Source of the DNA: an uncultured Oscillospiraceae bacterium
GTDB lineage: Bacteria > Bacillota_A > Clostridia > Oscillospirales > Oscillospiraceae
Reading direction: 5' to 3'
Assembly (NCBI GenBank): GCA_900754605.1
Contig: CAAEDK010000312.1
Coordinates: 1 to 29,458 of the forward strand
Length of the DNA stretch: 29,458 nt
The position numbers and the translations under genes are program-made. The notes under the pieces are model-generated. The model searched no databases and had not been told where the DNA came from. It saw nothing but the letters and a program-made list of their open reading frames with translations. Below, one piece after another: positions 21,827 through 28,083 of the stretch (positions are counted from its first letter, which is position 1; the number at the start of each line of letters is the position of its first letter).

Positions 21827-22851
21827 GCGAGGAACAGGGGCTGACCCCGTATGAAACCAGAGAAATCCTCTTTTACAAGACCGAAAACGGAGAAGTGCGG
21901 GTGGAAATCCTGCTCTTTCAGGAAAACCTCTGGCTGACACAGGCAAAAATGGCAGAGCTGTTCGAGGTACAGAAAGCAGCCATTTCCAAGCATCTGAAAA
22001 ACATTTTTGAATCCGGAGAACTGAGCGAGGATTCAGTTGTTTCCAAAATGGAAACAACTGCGGCGGACGGGAAACGGTATCAGACCAACTATTACAATCT
22101 GGACGCCATTATCGCTGTGGGGTATCGTGTGAACTCCAAAAAGGCGACCATGTTCCGCATTTGGGCGAACCGGGTGTTGAAAGAGTTCATCATCAAAGGT
22201 TATGTGATGGATGACGCACGGCTGCGGGAGCCGGAGAACTTTTTCGGCAAGGATTATTTCGAGGAACAACTGGAGCGTATCCGGGACATCCGGGCCAGCG
22301 AGAGAAGATTCTACCAGAAAATCACAGACATCTATTCCCAGTGCAGCGCCGACTACGATGTGGAAAGCCCCATCACAAAGGAGTTTTTCGCCACGGTGCA
22401 GAATAAGCTCCACTATGCGGTCACCCATCATACCGCCGCCGAGATCGTATATGGCCGTGCCGACAGTACCAAGCCCAACATGGGGCTGACCACATGGAAA
22501 AACGCCCCCAAAGGCCGCATCCGCAAATCGGATGTCACCGTCGCTAAAAACTATCTGAACGAAACGGAAATGCGTAACCTGAACGAGATTGTCACCATGT
22601 ACCTGGACTATGCGGAACGGCAGGCCCGCCGGGGAAATGTCATGTATATGGCCGATTGGGTCAAGCGGCTTGACGCATTTTTACAGTTCAACGAGGAAGA
22701 TATTCTGCATGATAAAGGCAAGGTGACCGCCGCCATTGCCAAAGCCTTTGCTGAAAAAGAGTTTGAAAAGTTCCGAGTTTTGCAGGATCGGACCTATCAG
22801 AGCGACTTTGACCGGCTGGTTGCGGAAACGTCGGATGATCTGACAGAATAA
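21823..22851 (+). CDS. rhuM: RhuM-family (virulence protein) homologue
   Basis: This 342-residue protein has the RhuM family pattern: ILFYKTENGEVRVEILLFQE and NLWLTQAKMAELFEVQKAAI near the start, then SKHLKNIFESGEL and YNLDAIIAVGYRVNSKKATM. The segment FRIWANRVLKEFIIKGYVMDD follows. It ends with a region containing MYLDYAERQARRGNVMYMADW. The N-terminal block resembles an HTH DNA-binding domain. RhuM is named from a Salmonella pathogenicity island but its function is unknown; relatives are common in mobile elements and defence islands. It ends the three-gene plus block and is followed by a terminator. Confidence 0.9.
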   Translation: MSEEQGLTPYETREILFYKTENGEVRVEILLFQENLWLTQAKMAELFEVQKAAISKHLKNIFESGELSEDSVVSKMETTAADGKRYQTNYYNLDAIIAVGYRVNSKKATMFRIWANRVLKEFIIKGYVMDDARLREPENFFGKDYFEEQLERIRDIRASERRFYQKITDIYSQCSADYDVESPITKEFFATVQNKLHYAVTHHTAAEIVYGRADSTKPNMGLTTWKNAPKGRIRKSDVTVAKNYLNETEMRNLNEIVTMYLDYAERQARRGNVMYMADWVKRLDAFLQFNEEDILHDKGKVTAAIAKAFAEKEFEKFRVLQDRTYQSDFDRLVAETSDDLTE

Positions 22852-22860
22852 CCATATACA

Positions 22861-22908
22861 CAGAAAGCCCATGCCTCCGGTTATCTTGCCGGCTGCGTGG
22901 GCTTTCTG
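22861..22908 (+). terminator. Hairpin terminator after the RhuM gene
   Basis: CAGAAAGCCCA (22861-22871) pairs perfectly with TGGGCTTTCTG (22898-22908), with an inner CCGG / CCGG pairing. No strong U-tract follows, so it may be moderate or bidirectional, since a convergent TetR gene ends at 22936. Confidence 0.65.
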
Positions 22909-22935
22909 GGCTATCATATAATATTTGCATCGGCT

Positions 22936-23514
22936 TTATAGATGGGGAGAATTCAAGATTGGTTCAATTACAGCGCGGAAGTATCCATCTAATTCTTCTG
23001 GAGTCTGTTTCTGCTTATTTTGAATCCACCAGAGAACCATTTCAACAAAACTTCCTGAAATATGATTGACCAGAAAATCCGAGGGTATATCATGCAGCTG
23101 ACTTTGGTTCTGATCAACGATTTCTATTTGGATCAGCTCTTTGAGGCTGTTTTTGAAATAACGCAGAAAGATGTCGCTATTTTCACAGGAAAGCAGCCCC
23201 AAAATGTTGCTGTCGTTCTCTCGAAGGTGATATAAGAGATGGCAGAAAATTGATTGTGACGTTTCTTTTTCCGAATATAAACCGTGTAAATGGCTCTTTT
23301 CTTTGGCACTACTGACAATATGTCCAAATAATTCTTCACAAACATATTTCAGGAGTTCATCCTTCGTCTGGAAATGAGCATAAAATGTGCTTCTTCCAAT
23401 ATTCGCAAGATCAAGGATTTCCTGAACAGTAATGTGGCTAAAACTTTTCTTTTCAAGTAAGTTGCGAAAGGCGTTAAAAATTGCTGCTTTAGTTTTTTGT
23501 TGGCGTCTATCCAT
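22936..23514 (-). CDS. TetR/AcrR-family transcriptional repressor
   Basis: This 192-residue protein has the TetR HTH: AIFNAFRNLLEKKSFSHITV, then QEILDLANIGRSTFYAHFQT and KDELL. A divergent helical ligand domain makes up the rest. TetR proteins repress neighbouring genes until a small molecule binds. ATG 23514 has AGGGGAAAC upstream; a longer in-frame start at 23556 lacks this. It is divergent from a DMT-family exporter, with operator-like dyads between, so it very likely controls that exporter. The AT-rich DNA differs from the surrounding element, suggesting separate transfer. Confidence 0.92.
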   Translation of the reverse strand: MDRRQQKTKAAIFNAFRNLLEKKSFSHITVQEILDLANIGRSTFYAHFQTKDELLKYVCEELFGHIVSSAKEKSHLHGLYSEKETSQSIFCHLLYHLRENDSNILGLLSCENSDIFLRYFKNSLKELIQIEIVDQNQSQLHDIPSDFLVNHISGSFVEMVLWWIQNKQKQTPEELDGYFRAVIEPILNSPHL

Positions 23515-23598
23515 GGTGTTTCCCCTGTACAAATCCAGCAAAAAGTTCGATAACATACATTTCTGCCGTTCTATTTATTGTTTCCATAAAGTTAGTTA

Positions 23599-23643
23599 TG
23601 CTATAATCGAACATATTGTATGATAACATATAAATTATATGTT
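23599..23643 (+). promoter_or_regulatory. Promoter and TetR-operator candidate of the EamA gene
   Basis: TGCTATAAT (23599-23607) is an extended -10. Downstream, AACATATAA-A-TTATATGTT (23625-23643) is a perfect 9-base dyad of TetR-site size, placed to block transcription after initiation. A related GATAACATA motif near 23550 could serve the divergent tetR promoter. Confidence 0.65.
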
Positions 23644-23672
23644 TTTGCATAGCTTATGTCAAGGAGGCAACT

Positions 23673-24599
23673 ATGGAACAAAATACGAAGAAAGGTATTG
23701 CATTTGCAGTCCTTGCGGCGGCGTTGTATGCGATAAATGCTCCGTTTTCAAAATTATTGCTTGAATTTGTACCACCCACTTTGATGGCCGGATTCCTTTA
23801 CATTGGTGCGGGTGTGGGAATGATGGTCATTGCTTTTATCAAAAAAGTGCGAAAGTCGGAAGCAAAAGAACAGCCATTAACAAAATCCGAATTACCATAC
23901 ACCATAGCCATGATACTTTTGGACATTACTGCTCCAATCTTTCTATTATTGGGGTTGAACGCTACAACTGCGGCCAATGTTTCCCTGCTTAATAATTTTG
24001 AAATTGTGGCAACAGCTATAATTGCTTTGATGGTATTCAAAGAACACATCAGCGCAAGACTGTGGCTCGGAATATTATTTGTCACGTTATCCTGTGGGAT
24101 ATTATCCTTTGAGGATGTGTCCAGTCTGCGCTTCTCTTATGGTTCATTATTTGTGCTTCTTGCCGCTGTCTGTTGGGGATTTGAAAATAACTGTACTCGG
24201 AAAATCTCTTCCAGGGATCCTTTGCAAATCGTCTTGCTGAAAGGTATTTTTTCAGGTATTGGATCTGTTATTATCGGTTTATCGATTGGAGAGCGAACCA
24301 CATCTTGGGGGAGCATTATGTTGGTCATGCTTCTTGGGTTCGTCGCCTATGGACTGAGCATTTATTTCTACGTTTATGCACAGCGTTTATTGGGTGCCGC
24401 ACAAACAAGTGCATATTATGCGGTTGCACCATTTATAGCAGCAATATTATCGCTTATAGTATTCAGAGAGTTTCCAGACATCACCTATTTCACGGCGCTC
24501 GGTCTGATGATCGTTGGCGCTTGGCTATCTTCACAAGATAAGCCGCTCAGAATAAGGAAGCATCGAAAAAGCCATATTCAAAACGATAGCACCGACTAA
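23673..24599 (+). CDS. EamA/DMT-family membrane transporter
   Basis: This 308-residue protein has about ten predicted membrane helices in two EamA repeats: the first from FAVLAAALYAINAPFSKLLL and LIPPTL-like segments to about residue 145, the second from GSLFVLLAAVCWGFENNCTR to about 285. A basic tail ends the protein. Members export or exchange amino acids, drugs or metabolites. AAGGAGG lies 8 bases before the ATG. It is divergently paired with a TetR gene and followed by a strong bidirectional terminator, so the pair is a self-contained cassette. The substrate is unknown. Confidence 0.92.
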   Translation: MEQNTKKGIAFAVLAAALYAINAPFSKLLLEFVPPTLMAGFLYIGAGVGMMVIAFIKKVRKSEAKEQPLTKSELPYTIAMILLDITAPIFLLLGLNATTAANVSLLNNFEIVATAIIALMVFKEHISARLWLGILFVTLSCGILSFEDVSSLRFSYGSLFVLLAAVCWGFENNCTRKISSRDPLQIVLLKGIFSGIGSVIIGLSIGERTTSWGSIMLVMLLGFVAYGLSIYFYVYAQRLLGAAQTSAYYAVAPFIAAILSLIVFREFPDITYFTALGLMIVGAWLSSQDKPLRIRKHRKSHIQNDSTD

Positions 24600-24600
24600 G

Positions 24601-24645
24601 AAAACCACCTGAGCCACTTCACTGTTTGAGGCTCAGGTGGTTTTT
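24601..24645. terminator. Bidirectional intrinsic terminator
   Basis: AAAACCACCTGAGCC (24601-24615) pairs with GGCTCAGGTGGTTTTT (24630-24645). The T-run on the plus strand and the A-run opposite serve both the EamA gene and the convergent gene ending at 24650. Confidence 0.93.
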
Positions 24646-24649
24646 GCTA

Positions 24650-24928
24650 TTATTTCTGTTTATCTTTCAGCTGATTATAGGCTTCCTGTTGGGTAATCAG
24701 CCCCGCCGAAAATTCATACTTGAAATGACTCTCGCTTTCCTCACATTGAGCGATAGCGTTTTGTGCGCGGAGTTCTTCCACCAGCGCATAGTCCTCTTTG
24801 CTGAGCCGCTGGGATAACTGCTCCATCAACGCCGCACAGGTTTGGATCGCCTTGCGGTATTCCGGGGACGTGGGCACTACCGTTTCACAGGGATAAAACT
24901 CCCCGTTATACATGGCTTCCAAAATCAT
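24650..24928 (-). CDS. Small conserved mobile-element protein (DUF6809-like)
   Basis: This 92-residue protein reads MILEAMYNGEFYPCETVVPT, then SPEYRKAIQTCAALMEQLSQ, RLSKEDYALVEELRAQN and a tail ending KDKQK. It is predicted to be mostly helical. Proteins of this pattern follow TnpV in gut Firmicute transposons. The start at 24928 has GGAGGG upstream and overlaps the end of tnpV by 23 bases. No function is known; likely a TnpV partner by position. A longer form back to 24970 would overlap tnpV further and is less likely. Confidence 0.7.
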   Translation of the reverse strand: MILEAMYNGEFYPCETVVPTSPEYRKAIQTCAALMEQLSQRLSKEDYALVEELRAQNAIAQCEESESHFKYEFSAGLITQQEAYNQLKDKQK

Positions 24929-25292
24929 TGCGTTCCCTCCCTCTACAGTAGAACAGCTCAGCCAGGACAATTTCCTCGGCCCTGTTGTGGATGGAGTTCA
25001 TGGAGCGCACCCATGCCATCTGGTCGGCAGCTTTTAGGGCTTCTGTGACGCCCTCTTGCTGCATCATGGCTTTTTCAATAATTTCCAGCCGCTCCCGGCA
25101 GGCGGTGTCGCTTTCCTCCAAGTGGGGAAACAGCTTTTCAGTGACAATGAGATCAGTATACAGAATGGGCCGGTGTTCTTTTAAGTAGGCACGGCGCAAC
25201 CGGCCATATCTCCCGATATGGTACTCTTTGGTGTCCGCTAACGCAAGGTCTGGAATGAGATAGTCGCCGCATTTGGTGTAAGTCAGTTCCAT
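24906..25292 (-). CDS. tnpV: Transposon-encoded protein TnpV
   Basis: This 128-residue protein has the TnpV pattern: MELTYTKCGDYLIPDLALAD, then IGRYGRLRRAYLKEHRPILY, RERLEIIEKAMMQQEGVTEA, DQMAWVRSMNSIHNRAEEIV and LAELFYC. It is encoded by Tn4451-type transposons of clostridia; the function is unknown and it is not needed for excision in Tn4451 as far as I know. AAAGGAGCC precedes the ATG at 25292. It lies at the end of the mobile block, about 190 bases from kce, so the element boundary is probably just beyond it. Confidence 0.9.
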   Translation of the reverse strand: MELTYTKCGDYLIPDLALADTKEYHIGRYGRLRRAYLKEHRPILYTDLIVTEKLFPHLEESDTACRERLEIIEKAMMQQEGVTEALKAADQMAWVRSMNSIHNRAEEIVLAELFYCRGRERNDFGSHV

Positions 25293-25320
25293 ACAAGGCT
25301 CCTTTCGTGGGAATGTGGTT

Positions 25321-25367
25321 GACAGTTACGGTAGGCTTGAGGGCATCCCTCCTTTATCATAACTGTC
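25321..25367. repeat. Nested inverted repeat at the probable element end
   Basis: GACAGTTA (25321-25328) pairs with TAACTGTC (25360-25367), and inside it GAGGG pairs with CCCTC around CAT (25339-25351). It lies just upstream of tnpV, where an attachment site or recombinase-binding region would be expected. Confidence 0.55.
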
Positions 25368-25396
25368 TTTTCATTCGCCACAAATGAGCCGCCAGT

Positions 25397-25446
25397 CATG
25401 ATGTAATGTTTTTTGGTGTAATCCACCCTCTATACATTACATCATG
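25397..25446. repeat. 12-base inverted repeat before kce
   Basis: CATGATGTAATG (25397-25408) and CATTACATCATG (25435-25446) are exact reverse complements 26 bases apart. They lie 36 bases before the kce start. The pair could be an operator for kce, an element terminus or an attachment site. Confidence 0.65.
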
Positions 25447-25481
25447 CAAATAAAATTTGTTTAAGAAAGGAAGTGAGAATG

Positions 25482-26300
25482 ATGGAAAAACTCATCATTA
25501 CCGCAGCCATCTGCGGCGCGGAGGTCGCCAAGGAAAACAGCCCCGCTGTCCCCTACACCGTGGAGGAGATGGTACGAGAGGCCAAGAGCGCGTATGATGC
25601 GGGCGCGGCGGTCATTCATGTGCATGTCCGTTGGGACGACGGCACCCCCACCCAGGACCGGGAACGGTTCCGCGTAGTGCTGGACGCCATCAAGGCGGCC
25701 TGTCCTGGCGTCATCCTGATCCCCTCCACTGGCGGCGCCACCGGCATGACCCCGGAGGAGCGCCTTCAGCCCACCGAGCTCTTCCCCGAGATGGCCACCC
25801 TGGACTGCGGCACCTGCAACTTCGGCGACGACATCTTCGTCAACGATATGCCTACCATGCGGGCCTTTGGTCAGCGGATGATCGAGAACCGCATCAAGCC
25901 CGAGTATGAGTGCTTTGAGATCGGCCATCTGGACACCATCCTGAACATGGCCAAGAAAGGCCTGGTGCCCGGCGCCCCCATGCAGTTCAACTTCGTGCTG
26001 GGGGTGTCCGGCTGCACCCCCGCCACGGTGGGCAACCTGAATTACTTAGTCAAGCAAATCCCCTCCGGCTCCACCTGGACCGTCACCGGCATCGGCCGCA
26101 GCGCCTGGGACATGGCCGCCGCCGGCATCGTAATGGGCGGCAATGTCCGCGTTGGCTTTGAGGACAACATCTACCTGGGCAAGGGCCACAAGGCCGCCTC
26201 CAACGGTGAGCTGGTGGCCAAGGTGGTACGCCTCTCCAAGGAGCTGGGCCGCGAGATCGCCAACCCCGGCGAGGCCCGCAGGATCCTGTCCCTGGCCTAA
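25482..26300 (+). CDS. kce: 3-keto-5-aminohexanoate cleavage enzyme
   Basis: Kce joins 5-amino-3-oxohexanoate with acetyl-CoA to give L-3-aminobutyryl-CoA and acetoacetate, the step after Kdd in lysine fermentation. The 272-residue BKACE (DUF849) protein starts MEKLIITAAICGAEV. The zinc ligands known from Cloacimonas Kce are matched: His46 and His48 in VIHVHVR, with Arg223, Glu227 and Asp228 in VRVGFEDN; Glu14 is also present. ATG 25482 matches family starts; AGGAAG lies upstream. BKACE enzymes use several beta-keto acids, so the presence of kdd in the window is what makes this assignment strong. The kce promoter region is next to the element end. Confidence 0.88.
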   Translation: MEKLIITAAICGAEVAKENSPAVPYTVEEMVREAKSAYDAGAAVIHVHVRWDDGTPTQDRERFRVVLDAIKAACPGVILIPSTGGATGMTPEERLQPTELFPEMATLDCGTCNFGDDIFVNDMPTMRAFGQRMIENRIKPEYECFEIGHLDTILNMAKKGLVPGAPMQFNFVLGVSGCTPATVGNLNYLVKQIPSGSTWTVTGIGRSAWDMAAAGIVMGGNVRVGFEDNIYLGKGHKAASNGELVAKVVRLSKELGREIANPGEARRILSLA

Positions 26301-26368
26301 ACGGCGAATGTCTGCGGCCTATCCGCTGAAAGATAGAACCATCTGCAATGAACAGGAAGGAGAGAACT

Positions 26369-27439
26369 ATGAAACGGAAAAAAATTTTAGCGCTTACTCT
26401 CGCGGCAGCCATGAGCCTGGCTCTTTTCTCCGGCTGTAGCCGCCCCAGTGCCAGCAGTGGCGGTAATGATAACCCCTCTGCCAACAACACTGGCAGCACT
26501 AGTTCTGAGGAACCCATTGTGATCAAAATTGGCCATACCGACTCTGATACGCGTTCCACTCACAAGTGGAGCGTTTGGCTGGGCGAGTGGCTGGAAGATC
26601 AGGCGCCCGGCCGTTTCAAAGTGGAGGTTTACCCCAATGGCCAGTTGGGCGACTCCCCCGACATGGTGGCCGGTGTAAAGCTGGGCACTCTCACCATGGA
26701 GTTCGACCTATCCTCCGTGGTAAGTTCCGTGTCCGGACCCGCGACTAGCGCGGTAGACCTACCCTACCTGTACCCCACCTATGAGGACTGGGTGCAGGGC
26801 ACCTTTGAAAATGGCGGTCTGGAGCTGTTTAACGAGACCTTGGCACCCTCCGGCTATTACTGCGTTGGCATGTTCTATAATGGAATGCGTCAGGTGATCA
26901 GCCGCACCAGTACCTACCACAATTCCGAGGATCTGCATGGCCAGAAGATCCGCGTGGCGCAGAACGATCTGGACATCAAGACCTGGGACGCTATGGGCGG
27001 CAGTCCTACCCCCATGTCCTGGAACGAAGTGCTGACCTCCCTCTCCACAGGCACCATCGAGGCACTTGACCACTCCTTGGGTGTGTTCAATGACTTCAAC
27101 ATCCATGAGATCGCGCCCTACATCACCATCACCAACCACGCAAGCTCCCCCTTCCCCATTGTGTGCTCCCTGGAATGGATCGAGTCCCTGGATCCTGAGG
27201 ACCGGGCGCTGATCGAGGAGGGCGTGGCCTTGGCCTGCGAGCAGCAGCGCGAGGAGGAGCGCGCCAACGAAATGGAGTATATTGAGCGCTTCAAGGAGGA
27301 AGGCGCCACTGTGGAGGAGCTCACCGATGAAGAGGTCGCTGCTTTCAAGGAGGCCGTGCAGCCTGTGTATGACGATCTGCGTGCGCAGATCGGCGACGAT
27401 CTGATGGACCGCTGGCTAGCCACCGTTCCCCAGAGCTGA
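26369..27439 (+). CDS. dctP: TRAP transporter solute-binding lipoprotein (DctP)
   Basis: This 356-residue protein has a lipoprotein signal with lipobox FSGC (Cys23), a Ser/Asn-rich linker and then the DctP fold (IKIGHTDSDTRSTHKWSVWL, PNGQLGDSPDMVAGVKLGTL). The MRQVISRTSTYHNSEDLHGQ segment carries the conserved arginine region that binds the carboxylate of the ligand. The C-terminal helix (ALACEQQREEERANE) is typical. It delivers a carboxylate substrate to DctQM. It starts 68 bases after kce with AGGAAGGAG upstream; ATG 26369 is set by the signal peptide. The ligand is unknown; lysine, beta-lysine or a pathway intermediate is possible. Confidence 0.93.
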   Translation: MKRKKILALTLAAAMSLALFSGCSRPSASSGGNDNPSANNTGSTSSEEPIVIKIGHTDSDTRSTHKWSVWLGEWLEDQAPGRFKVEVYPNGQLGDSPDMVAGVKLGTLTMEFDLSSVVSSVSGPATSAVDLPYLYPTYEDWVQGTFENGGLELFNETLAPSGYYCVGMFYNGMRQVISRTSTYHNSEDLHGQKIRVAQNDLDIKTWDAMGGSPTPMSWNEVLTSLSTGTIEALDHSLGVFNDFNIHEIAPYITITNHASSPFPIVCSLEWIESLDPEDRALIEEGVALACEQQREEERANEMEYIERFKEEGATVEELTDEEVAAFKEAVQPVYDDLRAQIGDDLMDRWLATVPQS

Positions 27440-27529
27440 CCCTAGAGGAAACTATATATAGGCCCGCCTAAGCCATCGGTACGGCCTGGTTGGGAACCTA
27501 TAATATGCTGTAGAGAGAGGGGGGAAAAG

Positions 27530-28081
27530 GTGTATTTCAGTGATACATCTAATTTGTCTATGAATTCAGCAAAAAAACAGATTTTTTCAATCCTAAATCA
27601 CATTGAAGAAGTCATCATCGTCTCCATGTTTGCCTTGATGGTCATCATCATTTTCGTCCAGGTCATCATGCGGAAGGCCGGCAATTCTCTGTCCTGGTCG
27701 GAAGAGCTGGGGAAATTCCTGTTCGTATGGATCTCCTGGATGGGCATCAGTCTAGGTCAGCGGGAAGGCGAGCATATTAAAATCACTATGCTCACGGATC
27801 GGCTGCCTTTCCGCTTGGCCCAGATCGTCAACATCATTTCCGATATCGTCGTGATTATCATCTGCGCCGTCATCTTCTACTATGGCGTGGAACTGGTGGT
27901 CGCTCAGGGCAATGTGCCCTATGCTGGCATCAAGATCAGCACCTCCTGGGGCTACTTGGCGGTGGTGCTGGGCTGCGGACTGATGATTCTCCGCACACTG
28001 GTGAGCATCAAACGCTCTGCCCTCACCCTCATCAATGGCGAATTACCCGCTGACACCAAGGCCCGGGAAGGGGGGGATTAA
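27530..28081 (+). CDS. dctQ: TRAP transporter small permease (DctQ)
   Basis: This 183-residue protein has four predicted membrane helices, with the DctQ motif VQVIMRKAGNSLSWSEELGK, FLFVWISWMGISLGQREGEH and IKITMLTDRLP in order. It joins DctM to form the permease. The start is taken as GTG 27530, which follows GAGAGGGGGGAAAAG; an in-frame ATG at 27560 is an alternative. It lies 90 bases after dctP, an unusually long gap for a TRAP operon, and two bases before dctM. Confidence 0.92.
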   Translation: MYFSDTSNLSMNSAKKQIFSILNHIEEVIIVSMFALMVIIIFVQVIMRKAGNSLSWSEELGKFLFVWISWMGISLGQREGEHIKITMLTDRLPFRLAQIVNIISDIVVIIICAVIFYYGVELVVAQGNVPYAGIKISTSWGYLAVVLGCGLMILRTLVSIKRSALTLINGELPADTKAREGGD

Positions 28082-28083
28082 GC

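Larger units (their letters stand above)
12723..25400. mobile_element. Mobilizable Tn4451-like element, possibly composite
   Basis: Between the ABC operon and kce lies a block with a MobA/MobL relaxase, oriT, replication-type primase and helicase, a large serine recombinase with TnpW, sigma-like and RhuM proteins, TetR/EamA cargo and TnpV. TnpV, TnpW, a TnpX-like recombinase and a Mob protein together are the gene kit of Tn4451-type mobilizable transposons. The recombinase is in the middle rather than at an end, so the block may be two elements nested or side by side. I could not see matching direct repeats at its edges. The ends are placed near 12640-12722 and 25293-25450. Confidence 0.75.

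Noticed and set aside
20918..22057. Minus-strand frame of 379 codons opposite the zinc-finger and RhuM genes
   Set aside because: It mirrors two well-supported plus-strand genes that overlap by ATGA, and has no ribosome-binding site or family features.
12640..25450. Direct repeats marking the ends of the second element
   Set aside because: I compared the two flanks by eye; only very short or imperfect matches such as CATCCC appeared, which is not enough to call attachment sites.
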